Translations under genes and position numbers: made by a program
Shown: positions 16,207 through 24,664 of the stretch, one piece after another
How positions within the stretch are numbered: position 1 is the stretch's first letter
Layout: each line of letters begins with the position of its first letter
The notes under the pieces: model-generated
Told to the model about the DNA's origin: nothing
What the model saw: only the letters and a program-made list of their open reading frames with translations
Databases searched by the model: none
Assembly (NCBI GenBank): GCA_021801645.1
Contig: JAJYXT010000004.1
Span: 1 to 48,722 of the forward strand
Direction: 5' to 3'
DNA from: a bacterium
Lineage (GTDB): Bacteria > Chloroflexota > Dormibacteria > Aeolococcales > Bog-877
DNA: 48,722 bases

Positions 16207-17574
16207 TCAACCGCCGATCACCGGTGTGCGGCCACGCGGTGTCTTCAACAGCTCCTGGGCCAGCCGGCGGCGGCCGCCCGCTCCCGAGAGCCCCTTCATC
16301 ATCGACCGCATCTGCTCGAACCCCTTGATGAGCCGGGACACCTCAGCCGGCGTGGTACCGCTGCCCCTGGCAATCCGGCGGCGGCGGGAGCTGTCCACCA
16401 TCTCTGGCTTGCGCCGCTCCTCAGGGGTCATGGAGAGCACGATCGCCTCGAGCCGGCGCAGCTCCGCCTCCCCGGGGAGCGCCGACCCCTGGGCCCGCAT
16501 CAGCTCCCGCCCACCGGGCATCAGCCCCAGGATCGACTCCAGCGGCCCCAGGCGGCGCAGCTGGCGGAGCTGGGTCACGAAGTCGTCCAGGGTCAGGCGG
16601 CCCTCGCGCATCCGCTCCTGCGCGGAGACCGCCTCCTCCTCACTTATCTGCTCCTGGCTGCGCTCGATCAGGGTCAGGACGTCGCCCATGCCCAGGATCC
16701 GGCGTGCCATCCGCTCCGGGTGGAATGGCTCCAGGTCCCGGGGGCGCTCCCCAACCCCGCAGTACCAGACCCGCAGCCCGATGGCGGCCCGCATGGACAG
16801 GGCGGCACCGCCGCGCGCGTCGCCATCCAGCTTGGTGAGGATGATCCCGTCCACGCCCACCTGCTCTTTGAACGAACCGGCGACGCGCACCGCCTCCTGA
16901 CCGGTCATCGCGTCCACCACCAGCAGTGAGTGGTGGATGCGGACAGCGGACCGGATCTCGGCCAGCTCGTCCATGAGCGGCTGGTCAAGGTGCAGACGGC
17001 CCGAGGTGTCCACCAGAACCACGTCATGCCCCTGGCGCCGAGCCGCCTGCACGGCGGCGGCTACCCCGTGCGCCAGCCCCCGGCCCGTCTCCGGCACCAG
17101 GACCGGGACCTGATGCTCAGCGGCGAGGATCTGCAGTTGGTCGACGGCCGCCGAGCGGCGGAGGTCGGCCGCCACCAGCGCCGGCCGGTGCCCCTCCCCC
17201 CGCACCAGCAGAGACAGCTTCACCGCCGTGGTCGTCTTGCCGGCCCCCTGGAGACCCACCAAGAGGACCACCGTGGGCGGCTCGGGGCTGTAGGAGAGCG
17301 CCTGGTCCTCCCCTCCCAGGAGCTCCACAAGCTCCCCGAAGACCAGCTTGATCACCTGCTGACCCGGGGTCAGGCTCTGCAGGACGTCGGCCCCCACCGC
17401 CCGGTCCCGCACCCGGTCCACGAACTCCCGAGCCACCTTGTAGTTCACATCGGCCTCGAGAAGCGCGAGGCGCACCTCCCGTAGCCCGGCCTCGACGTCC
17501 TCGGCGGTGAGTCGGCCCTTGGCGGTCAGGTGCTTGAAGGCCACTCCCAGCTTGTCGGTCAGGGTGTCAAACAC
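16207..17574 (-). CDS. ffh: Signal recognition particle GTPase Ffh
   Basis: Ffh binds signal sequences and SRP RNA and delivers ribosomes to FtsY at the membrane. The N domain (residues 1-90) is followed by the G domain with [10 protein letters not shown] (107-116), DTSGRLHLD, and [10 protein letters not shown]. The Met-rich M domain at the C-terminus contains [13 protein letters not shown], the SRP-RNA-binding helix-turn-helix. The start is GTG and overlaps the ylxM stop by eight bases. ftsY and ffh lie in the same run, so the receptor and the particle protein are probably co-expressed. SRP RNA was not found in the window. Confidence 0.97.
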   Translation of the reverse strand: MFDTLTDKLGVAFKHLTAKGRLTAEDVEAGLREVRLALLEADVNYKVAREFVDRVRDRAVGADVLQSLTPGQQVIKLVFGELVELLGGEDQALSYSPEPPTVVLLVGLQGAGKTTTAVKLSLLVRGEGHRPALVAADLRRSAAVDQLQILAAEHQVPVLVPETGRGLAHGVAAAVQAARRQGHDVVLVDTSGRLHLDQPLMDELAEIRSAVRIHHSLLVVDAMTGQEAVRVAGSFKEQVGVDGIILTKLDGDARGGAALSMRAAIGLRVWYCGVGERPRDLEPFHPERMARRILGMGDVLTLIERSQEQISEEEAVSAQERMREGRLTLDDFVTQLRQLRRLGPLESILGLMPGGRELMRAQGSALPGEAELRRLEAIVLSMTPEERRKPEMVDSSRRRRIARGSGTTPAEVSRLIKGFEQMRSMMKGLSGAGGRRRLAQELLKTPRGRTPVIGG

Positions 17575-17887
17575 CGCCGCCCTCCGCCGCCGGCGAGACC
17601 GAGAGGCGCCGCTCGAGGTCGGCCACCCTGGCCTCCGCCGCCGCCAGCTGGCCGCACAGCCCGAGGCTGGACTCCAGCTCCTGCACCCGGCGCAGCCCCC
17701 GGCGGATGAGGTCGTGGGCCGCCGCCCGCGAAACCCCGAGCGAATCGGCCAGTTCGGTCACCGACCAGTCCTCCTCCAGGTGCAGCCGCAGCGCCTCCCG
17801 CTGCCGGTCGGTCAGGACCGGCCCGTAGGCGTCGAGCAGCTGGAGGTCGTGGGACCGGGAGCGGGCCAGGTCAGCTGTCAAAGTCAT
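17567..17887 (-). CDS. ylxM: YlxM/UPF0122 putative helix-turn-helix protein
   Basis: This 106-residue protein resembles the YlxM family found next to ffh in many Gram-positive bacteria. It contains a sigma-factor-region-4-like helix-turn-helix: LTDRQREALRLHLEEDWSVTELADSLGVSRAAAHDLIRRG. In streptococci YlxM binds SRP components and modulates the pathway; whether that holds here is unknown. A helical stretch follows (residues 66-96) that is probably a short coiled coil. The ATG start lies 71 bases after ftsY, and the stop overlaps ffh. Confidence 0.88.
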   Translation of the reverse strand: MTLTADLARSRSHDLQLLDAYGPVLTDRQREALRLHLEEDWSVTELADSLGVSRAAAHDLIRRGLRRVQELESSLGLCGQLAAAEARVADLERRLSVSPAAEGGGV

Positions 17888-17896
17888 GGCCTTGAC

Positions 17897-17926
17897 AGGA
17901 TACAGGGTGCTCGGCGGGCGCTCGAA
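17897..17926 (-). promoter_or_regulatory. Possible promoter for ylxM-ffh
   Basis: On the minus strand TTCGAG (17926-17921) and TATCCT (17902-17897) are separated by 18 bases in the 71-base gap between ftsY and ylxM. Transcription would begin only a few bases from the ylxM ATG, so the message would be nearly leaderless. This is a motif match only. Confidence 0.22.
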
Positions 17927-17958
17927 CTCCGGCCGGGTTCTGGCGCGGTCAGCTGCGG

Positions 17959-18903
17959 TCAGACGGCCTCGTCGGCGAGGAGGGCGGAGACGTAGGCGGC
18001 TGGGTCGAAGTCGTCCAGGTCATCCGCCCCCTCACCCGTCCCCACCAGCTTCACCGGGAGGTCGAGCTCCCGCTCCACCTGGAACACGTATCCCCCGCGG
18101 GCGCTCCCATCCAGCTTGGTCAGAACCACGCCGGTGGCACCGATGACTTCGGAGAAGGCCCGGGCCTGGGCGAGGGCATTGGCCCCCACATAGGCATCCA
18201 GCACAAGCAGCGACTCCTCAGGCTGGTCGGGAATGCTGGCGGCGATCACCCGGCGCACCTTGGCCAGCTCCTGCATCAGGTTGTCCTTGGTGTGGAGGCG
18301 GCCCGCCGTGTCCACCAGGACCAGGTCCCGGCGGCGCGCTCGAGCGGCCTCCATGGCGTCGTACACGACCGCGGCGGGGTCGGCACCCGGGCGGTGCCCG
18401 ACCACGTCGACCCCCAGCGGCTCGACCAGCCGCCGGAGCTGGTCCTGGGCAGCGGCTCGAAAGGTGTCCCCGGCGGCAACCAGAGGAGTGAGCCCCTGGG
18501 CCTTGATCCGCGCCGCCAGCTTGGCCACGGTGGTGGTCTTGCCGGAGCCGTTCACGCCAGCCACCAGCCAGACCCCGGGCGCTCCGCCCAGACGCAGCTC
18601 CCGATTCCGGCCCACCAGCTTGCTCTCCATCTCCGACCGCAACCCCGCCAGCAGCTCGGCCGGCTCGCGCAGCCGCTCGCGCTCCGCCCGTTCACGAAGC
18701 CCCTGGACCAGCTCCTCAGCCATCGGCGCGCCGCAGTCGCTGGCCACGAGCAACTCGAAGATCTCCTCCAGCGTGGCCGCGTCGACCGCCCCGTGGGCCA
18801 GTCTGGCCCGGAGCTGGTGGCCAAGGCCGCTGCCCAGCCGGTCGAGGCGGCGGGGAAGTCGCCGCCACCACCTCGGCCGTCTCCCTCCCTCCGGGTCAGA
18901 CAA
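17959..18903 (-). CDS. ftsY: Signal recognition particle receptor FtsY
   Basis: FtsY is the membrane-associated GTPase that docks SRP. The 314 residues contain a short basic N-terminal segment rich in Arg and Trp (RRPRWWRRLPRR), which could contact the membrane, then the N domain and the G domain with GVNGSGKTTT (116-125), DTFRAAA, DTAGRLHTK and TKLDGSARGG. There is no long acidic A domain as in E. coli. The TTG start has an excellent GGAGGAGG site six bases upstream and overlaps the smc stop by eight bases. The rnc-smc-ftsY order is classic. Confidence 0.96.
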   Translation of the reverse strand: MSDPEGGRRPRWWRRLPRRLDRLGSGLGHQLRARLAHGAVDAATLEEIFELLVASDCGAPMAEELVQGLRERAERERLREPAELLAGLRSEMESKLVGRNRELRLGGAPGVWLVAGVNGSGKTTTVAKLAARIKAQGLTPLVAAGDTFRAAAQDQLRRLVEPLGVDVVGHRPGADPAAVVYDAMEAARARRRDLVLVDTAGRLHTKDNLMQELAKVRRVIAASIPDQPEESLLVLDAYVGANALAQARAFSEVIGATGVVLTKLDGSARGGYVFQVERELDLPVKLVGTGEGADDLDDFDPAAYVSALLADEAV

Positions 18904-21900
18904 TCGCCGCCTCCTCCGTTGCCCCCCGGTCCTCCACCGGTGAGCCGTCCGCCGCCAGGCGGACGGAGATCACCCGGCTGGCTCCCCTCCCGTCCTGGGT
19001 GACCCCGTAAAGGCGGTCAGCGGCGGCCATGGTGGTCAGGCTGTGGGTCACCAGCACGAACTGGGTGGTGAGGGCCCGCTGGCGAAGCAGCCGCACAAAG
19101 CTGCCCACGTTGACATCGTCGAGGGCCGCGTCAACCTCGTCGAAGACGTAGAACGGACTCGGCGACACCTGCTGGATAGCCAGCACCAGTGCCAGTGCCG
19201 TCAGTGCGCGCTCGCCCCCGGAGAGTAGGCCTAGCGGGATCACGCGCTTGCCGCGGGGCTGCACCTCCAGGTCCACCCCGGGGAGCTCCGAGTCGGCAGT
19301 GGGGACAGACACCAGCCGAGACCGCCCGCCCCCGAAGAGCTCCCTCCAGACCGACTCGAACTCGGCGGCCACACGTCCCAGCGTCTCCCGGTACCTGGCG
19401 GCTGTGAGTCGACCCACCGCTGCCGCGACCACCGAGAGGTCCCGCCTCGCCGCCTCCACGTCCTCGTGGACCCGTCTGAGATCCTCGGTCCGACCCAGCA
19501 GCTCGGCCAGCTGGGATGGAGCCAGGGCGTTCACTGGCCCGAGCTGGGCCAGGCGCCGCTCCAGGCGCTGGAGCTCCTGGGCCGTCCGACCGGGATCCTC
19601 GACCCGGGTCGCCTGCTCCTCGGGCACCGGCTCCAACCCCGGGCGCAGCCGGGTCGCCGCCGCCTCCCGCTCGACCAGCTGCGCCTCGAGCCCGGAGACC
19701 GAGTCCTCGGCCCTCCTGACCTCGGAGCTGAGTTCCGCGCGTCGCCGCTCCAACTCGGCCAGCCTCGCCAGGGGATCGGCCTCCGCCGCTGTGGTCTGGG
19801 CGGCCGCGCCCGCCTCGGCCACCGTCCGGCGTACCAGCTGGCCGAGCTCCTCCCGGACCGCCCACAGGCGGCGCAGGGCGTGGGCGGCCGCGGCTTCCGC
19901 GTCCCGGGCGCCCTGGGCCGCGGCCCGCACCCGAGCGGAGAGCCGGTCCCGGTGAGCGCGGCGCTCGTGCAGGAGTCGCAGGCTTGCCTCCCGGCGCGCC
20001 TCCATCTCGGCCCAGTGGGACCGGAGGATGGTCACCTGTGACCGGACCTCGGTGAGTTGGCCGAGGAGCAATGACAGCCCCTCCTGGGCCACCTTCGCCC
20101 GTTCCTCGGCAGCGGCCAGATCCCGTCCCGCAGCCGCCTCCTCCTCCCGGGCCGAGGCGACCTCGGCGAGTGCCTCGGAGACCTGTGGCTCCCGACTCGA
20201 AAGCTCGGCCTCCAGGGTCTCCGTCCGCCGTCCCAGCTCGGCCAGCGCCGCCTCCCCTCGTGCCACCCTGGCCCTCAGGGCCTCGACTTCCTCCCGGGCG
20301 GCGGCCAGCTCGGCGCGAGCGCCGTCCACGGCCTCCTCACTGCTTCGGTGCTGGGCCACCCCCCACTCGAGCCGGGCCTCGGCCTCCCGGACCATCTCCT
20401 CGCGACGGGCCTGCTCCGCCCTGAGTGACCGGATGGTGGTGGCGCGCACAATCGCGCCCCCGCCCTGCGCCGGGGTGCGCTCCCAGCCGGCGCCGAGAAC
20501 TGTCCCATCAGGGAGTACCGCCCGCCCCAGGGGCTCCAGGCCGAGCCAGGCCGCCGCGGCTCCCCGATCTGAGGCGAGGCAGACGAGGGGCAGATGGCTG
20601 GCCACCACCTCGACAGCCAGAGGGTCACCGGTGACCACCTCAGCCAGCCGGCGGCAGCCCGCCGGTGGGATGACACCGTGGTCGTGGGGCGGCGCCGCCG
20701 ACCACACGACCGTCTCGGCGGCCGCGCCGCGCCGCGCCAGCCCACGCCTCGCCTCCTCCTCGTCACCCAGAAGGGCCCTGGCGAGCTCGCCCAGGGCGGC
20801 GTCCACGGCGACAGCGTCCCCTGCAGAGAGCGGCCGGAGCGCATCGGCCATCGGAGCCAGCGCCAGCTCCCCCGTCTGCACCGCGGCGGCGATCTCGCGA
20901 TCGGCTCCCGGCCGGCCGGCCCGCGCCTCGGCCTCGGCGAGCTCCCCGGACGCCTGCCGGGCCGCCCTCTGGGCCTCCTCCAGCGCCGCCTCCAGTGAGC
21001 GCCGGTTGCGGCGGGCCCCGGCCTCCGCCTGGACCGCCCTCTCCAGCCGGCCGGACGCGGCATCCTGCTCCCTGACGGCCACCAGGAGAGCCTCCTGATC
21101 CCTCCCCACTCGCTGCTCCAGCTCCCCGGCCTCGGTCCGTAGCGCCGTTAGACCCTCGCGGGCGCGGGTTCCCTGCGAGTTGAGCAGCTCCACGCGACCC
21201 TCAAGCCGCTGTATGGATCGCTCTGCATTCTGTTGGGCCGCCCGGTACCGGGCCGTGTCAGCCTCGGCCTGCGCCAGCGCGCCCCGCAGAACCGCCTCCC
21301 GCTTCTCCAGCTCGCCAGCCTCCGCCTCGAGGGAACCCAGCCGGTCGGCGTCACTCGGTGCGGGGTCGCTCTCGTCCTCGCTCGCCTCTGGGCCCAGCTG
21401 GTCGAGGTCCCCGAGGGCCTCACGCTCCAGCCGCAGGGATGCCGCGCGGTTCCGCACGGCCTGGACGGCGCGCTCCCCCCACCTGGTCGCCTCTCCCTCC
21501 AGCCGCTGGCGGCTGACCGCCAGCTCGCGCATGGTCCGCTCGTGCTCCATGCGCAGCCGCTCGCGAAGCTCCAGCTCCTCCCGCTGCCGCCCGTAGATCA
21601 GCGCGTACTCGGACTCCCGGGCTCGCGCCTGCTGCAGGGCACGCCGGGCCGCTTGAAGCTGACGTTCCGCACGCCGAGCCTCGGTGACGGCCTCCAGCCA
21701 GGCAGCCCGCTCCAGCCCTCCACGCAGCCGGCGGATCTGATCCTGCAGCGCCGACGCCTCGTCTGCCAGTTGGGCCTCGAGGCGCAGCTCCTCGATCCGG
21801 GGCCAGAGCTCCGCCAGCCTGCCCCCGGACCCCTCCAGCCATTGGTCCAGAGAGGCCATCCGAGAAGCGCTCTCGTCCAGCATGGCCTGGGTGCCGCGGA

Positions 21901-22399
21901 CCCCGGCCGCCTCCTCTATGAGGTGCCGGCGTTGGGCAGGGGTCGCCCGGATGATCGCCTCGATGTCGTTCTGGGCGATGATGGCGTACCCCGACTGGGC
22001 CAGGCCGGTGGCCTCCAGCAGCCGGTAGACATCCCGGAGCCTCACCCGCTCCCCGTTGCGCCGGAACTCACTGCCCCCGTCTCGGAAGACCCTCCGGCTG
22101 AGGGCGACCTCCAGGTCCTCGACGGGGAGCCGGCGATCCTCGTTGTCGAAAGTGATCGAGACCTCCGCCATCCCTTGGGGGGCCCGCCTCTCACCGCCCG
22201 CGAAGATGACGTGGTCCAGCCGCTGGCCCCGGAGCTCGCGAGCGCTGGCCCCTCCCAAGACCAGGCGGATCGCGTCCACCAGGTTGGACTTGCCGCTCCC
22301 GTTGGGCCCGACGATCGCGGTGATCCCACCCCCGAGGTCGAGCTCGGTCGCCGCGGCGAAGCTCTTGAATCCCTGAAGTTGGAGACGCGTGACCCTCAT
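18896..22399 (-). CDS. smc: Chromosome segregation protein SMC
   Basis: SMC is the ring-forming ATPase of bacterial condensin. The N-terminal head has GPNGSGKSN (residues 31-39) as Walker A. Two long coiled-coil stretches, rich in Glu, Arg, Ala and Leu, flank a hinge at about residues 505-660. The C-terminal head carries LSGGERALTALAL and FYVFDEVDAALDD (Walker B and D-loop). The length of 1167 residues is typical. The hinge is divergent, rich in Ala and Gly, and lacks the usual GVxGxV entry. The ATG start shares ATGA with rnc. ScpA and ScpB are not in the window. Confidence 0.97.
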   Translation of the reverse strand: MRVTRLQLQGFKSFAAATELDLGGGITAIVGPNGSGKSNLVDAIRLVLGGASARELRGQRLDHVIFAGGERRAPQGMAEVSITFDNEDRRLPVEDLEVALSRRVFRDGGSEFRRNGERVRLRDVYRLLEATGLAQSGYAIIAQNDIEAIIRATPAQRRHLIEEAAGVRGTQAMLDESASRMASLDQWLEGSGGRLAELWPRIEELRLEAQLADEASALQDQIRRLRGGLERAAWLEAVTEARRAERQLQAARRALQQARARESEYALIYGRQREELELRERLRMEHERTMRELAVSRQRLEGEATRWGERAVQAVRNRAASLRLEREALGDLDQLGPEASEDESDPAPSDADRLGSLEAEAGELEKREAVLRGALAQAEADTARYRAAQQNAERSIQRLEGRVELLNSQGTRAREGLTALRTEAGELEQRVGRDQEALLVAVREQDAASGRLERAVQAEAGARRNRRSLEAALEEAQRAARQASGELAEAEARAGRPGADREIAAAVQTGELALAPMADALRPLSAGDAVAVDAALGELARALLGDEEEARRGLARRGAAAETVVWSAAPPHDHGVIPPAGCRRLAEVVTGDPLAVEVVASHLPLVCLASDRGAAAAWLGLEPLGRAVLPDGTVLGAGWERTPAQGGGAIVRATTIRSLRAEQARREEMVREAEARLEWGVAQHRSSEEAVDGARAELAAAREEVEALRARVARGEAALAELGRRTETLEAELSSREPQVSEALAEVASAREEEAAAGRDLAAAEERAKVAQEGLSLLLGQLTEVRSQVTILRSHWAEMEARREASLRLLHERRAHRDRLSARVRAAAQGARDAEAAAAHALRRLWAVREELGQLVRRTVAEAGAAAQTTAAEADPLARLAELERRRAELSSEVRRAEDSVSGLEAQLVEREAAATRLRPGLEPVPEEQATRVEDPGRTAQELQRLERRLAQLGPVNALAPSQLAELLGRTEDLRRVHEDVEAARRDLSVVAAAVGRLTAARYRETLGRVAAEFESVWRELFGGGRSRLVSVPTADSELPGVDLEVQPRGKRVIPLGLLSGGERALTALALVLAIQQVSPSPFYVFDEVDAALDDVNVGSFVRLLRQRALTTQFVLVTHSLTTMAAADRLYGVTQDGRGASRVISVRLAADGSPVEDRGATEEAAIV

Positions 22400-24054
22400 T
22401 CCGGGCCGGAGACCACCACCTTGGTCCGACGCCGCCCACCCCGGTGACCGCGCCTGGTACGGCGGGGCGCGCCCTGACCCTCGGATCCGGCCGCGACGTC
22501 CTGCGCCACCGCCTCGGCTCCCGACGCCGAAGCGCCCGGGCCCGGCTCGGGGGTGGATCCCGGCGCATCCCCCACCGCTGGGCCGGATGACCGGGTCGCC
22601 GTGCTGCGGCGGGGCCGCCGGCGGCTGGGAGCCGCCCCCGCGGCCTCCGAAAGGGGATCGCCGGTCGTCGCCGGGCCGGCGGCCACCTCCGCCCCCGGTG
22701 CGGAGGATGCGGGGGAGGCCGACGTGGACCCCGAGCGGCTCCGGCGGTGGCGGCGGCGGGCGGGAGCGTCTTCGACGGCGGCTGCCAGAATCGAACCGTC
22801 AGTGGCCCTGGGCGGCGTCGATGGGACCACCTCCGGTCCCGGCCCTGGGGTCTCCGCCGCCACCCGGGAGCGGGAACGACGGCGCTTCCGGCGCGGCTGG
22901 CTGGCTCCGTCCCCCCCGACCGGAGCGGAGGGCTCCGGGCCCTCACTGGAGTCCACTTTCACCGACGGCTCCGGTCCGCCGAGCTGAGCCGTGCCCGGCT
23001 CCACTGTCGGCAGGTCGGCCGCCGATCGGGAGCGGGACCGGCGCCGCTTGCGCCGTGGCGGGCCGGCCTCGTCCGCGGCCGCCGGGTCCACCGACGCAGA
23101 CGGTTCCGGGGCGGCTCCCCCGAGGGGAACCTCGACATGGGATGGCTCGACGCCGCTGGGTTCGACCGGCGACACCTCCGGCGTGAGGAGCTCCACCGTC
23201 GAGCGGGAGCGGGACCGGCGCCGCTTCCGCCGCGGCTGGCCGGCCTCGTCCCCGGCTGCCGGGACCGTGGGCAGGGCCGAGGGAGGAGATGTCGGCTCCG
23301 TCGTCGTTGACAACGTCTCCGCAGCTGGGGAGACCGCGCTCCGACCGCGCCGACGCTTCGGGGCGGGCGCCATGAGCTTCTCCAGCGCGAGGCGCGCGGC
23401 CGCCTGCTCGGCAGCCTGCTTGGTGCCACCCCGGCCCTCCCCGAGCGTTCCGTGGCCCTCGACGGAAACCTGGGAGAGGTACTGCCGGCTGCGCGCATCC
23501 TGCCCCACTGGAGCTGTGCGGTACTGGGGGGGCCCCCCAAGCTTCTCCTGGGCGACGGCCTGGAGTCGGCCCTTGAAGTTGGGGTCGGTCCAGGCGCTCA
23601 GGTCGCCGATCCGGGAAAGGAAGATGCGGCCCGCTCGACGGTACCCCTGGTCGAGGAAGGTGGCGCCCACCAGGGCCTCGAAGGCGTTGGCGTGCAGGGA
23701 TGTCAGCCGCCGCGCGCCGGACTTCGCTGCCCCCTTGCCGAGACGCAGGGTCTCCCCCAGCCTGAGCTCCTCGCCCAGGCGGGCCAGGGCCACCGTGCTC
23801 ACCAGGGAGGAGCGGATCTGGGTCAGCTGTCCCTCGTCGTATCCCGGGAAGCGCTTGAAGAGGTACTCGCCCGCGACCAGCTCCAGGACCGCATCTCCGA
23901 GGTACTCCAGCCGCTCGTTGTCGCGCCCGGCCACCCCCCGCTCGTTGATCCAGGAGGTGTGGGTCATGGCCTCGCGGAGAAGCTCCCGCTGCTTGAACCG
24001 GAAACCCAGGCGGCGTTCCAGCTCGTCCAGCCGATTCTCCGCCTCGGTCTCCAG
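22396..24054 (-). CDS. rnc: Ribonuclease III with long Arg/Ser-rich C-terminal extension
   Basis: RNase III cleaves double-stranded RNA, including rRNA precursors. The nuclease signature NERLEYLGD lies at residues 46-54, the second acidic site is at HANAFEALVG (Glu126; Asn stands where E. coli has Asp114), and the dsRNA-binding domain spans about 157-228. From residue 230 to 552 the protein continues with a low-complexity tail holding about six spaced basic blocks (RRKRRRSRSRS type). No ATG, GTG or TTG lies between the acpP stop and the conserved first helix. I use the CTG at 24054, nine bases after GGAGGAG; a CTG at 24108 overlapping the acpP stop is the alternative. The body is certain, the start is not. 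Confidence 0.85.
   Translation of the reverse strand: METEAENRLDELERRLGFRFKQRELLREAMTHTSWINERGVAGRDNERLEYLGDAVLELVAGEYLFKRFPGYDEGQLTQIRSSLVSTVALARLGEELRLGETLRLGKGAAKSGARRLTSLHANAFEALVGATFLDQGYRRAGRIFLSRIGDLSAWTDPNFKGRLQAVAQEKLGGPPQYRTAPVGQDARSRQYLSQVSVEGHGTLGEGRGGTKQAAEQAAARLALEKLMAPAPKRRRGRSAVSPAAETLSTTTEPTSPPSALPTVPAAGDEAGQPRRKRRRSRSRSTVELLTPEVSPVEPSGVEPSHVEVPLGGAAPEPSASVDPAAADEAGPPRRKRRRSRSRSAADLPTVEPGTAQLGGPEPSVKVDSSEGPEPSAPVGGDGASQPRRKRRRSRSRVAAETPGPGPEVVPSTPPRATDGSILAAAVEDAPARRRHRRSRSGSTSASPASSAPGAEVAAGPATTGDPLSEAAGAAPSRRRPRRSTATRSSGPAVGDAPGSTPEPGPGASASGAEAVAQDVAAGSEGQGAPRRTRRGHRGGRRRTKVVVSGPE
22430..23238 (-). repeat. Degenerate repeats encoding Arg/Ser-rich blocks in the RNase III tail
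   Basis: Inside rnc the segment coding PRRKRRRSRSRS recurs at residues about 274, 333 and 387, with weaker copies at 432, 478 and 530. The spacing is 46 to 59 residues. The first copies are also similar at the DNA level: the minus-strand equivalents of AGCGGGACCGGCGCCGCTT are found near 23031 and again near 23209. Between them the linkers are Pro, Glu, Ser and Ala-rich. This looks like expansion by internal duplication. Confidence 0.8.
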
Positions 24055-24104
24055 GGCCGCCAGCTCCTCCGGGGTGGTCCTTCCCCGGCGGCGCCGGACC
24101 GAAG

Positions 24105-24353
24105 TCAGCTGGCCAGGTCCAGATGCTCCCTCACGTAGTCCCAGGCCTGTCCCACGGTCTGGATCTTCTCCGCGTCCTCGTCCGGGATCTCCATCCCGTA
24201 CGCCTCCTCGAAGGCCATGATCAGCTCCACCAGGTCCAGCGAGTCCGCGTTCAGGTCCTCCACGAAGTTCGCCTCGGGAGTCACCTGCTCGGCCTCCACG
24301 CCCAGCTGCTCCACCACGATCGCCTGGAAGCCTTCCCACGTCGTGTCTGCCAT
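24105..24353 (-). CDS. acpP: Acyl carrier protein
   Basis: ACP carries growing fatty acyl chains on a 4'-phosphopantetheine arm. The attachment serine is Ser38 in ADSLDLVEL, the standard motif, and the rest of the 82-residue protein is acidic and helical. I place the start at the ATG at 24353, five bases after a GAGGGG site. The frame continues 42 codons further upstream with no similarity to ACP. It lies between fabD and rnc, a common place, though fabG, which often sits between fabD and acpP, is absent here. Confidence 0.96.
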   Translation of the reverse strand: MADTTWEGFQAIVVEQLGVEAEQVTPEANFVEDLNADSLDLVELIMAFEEAYGMEIPDEDAEKIQTVGQAWDYVREHLDLAS

Positions 24354-24664
24354 CTCTACCCCTCGTTGGACGGCTGGTAGCCGTCTGGTTGGCCAGCTCT
24401 GCAGTTGGGTCCGGCAGCTGTGGCGCCGGCTCCACGATGTCGCGCTCGGGAATTGTGCCAAATCGGGCTCGCCCCCCACTGAGCCGCTCCCCGGGCAGGA
24501 CCGCGAGCTGGTCCTGGGGAGACGGATCGGTCGGGGCGGCCAGGGAGGCCTCGTCCTCTCGACCGGGACGTACCAGCCGGCGTACGAAGGACTTCACCGG
24601 CCGACGTGCCGGGCGCAGATGGCTGGACGGGTCTGGGGCCGCAAGCTGCCGGCCATTGTATGGG
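24354..24664 (-). other. 311-base gap between fabD and acpP
   Basis: No recognised gene lies here, where fabG or fabF often occurs. On the minus strand a frame is open through the whole gap, through acpP in a different frame, and into rnc. A GTG at 24597 would start a product beginning [15 protein letters not shown], with no ribosome-binding site and no family I recognise. Promoter-like TTGGCA occurs on the minus strand near 24461, without a good -10. The acpP promoter may lie here. I see no hairpin and no tRNA or other RNA gene. Confidence 0.4.

Noticed and set aside
22980-23260. Repeats in this stretch as a possible CRISPR array
   Set aside because: Repeats are degenerate, in frame, and encode Arg/Ser blocks of RNase III. 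Spacer length varies and there are no cas genes.
24354-24664. SRP RNA or another small RNA in the fabD-acpP gap
   Set aside because: I looked for the conserved GGAA tetraloop hairpin and for long stems and found none.
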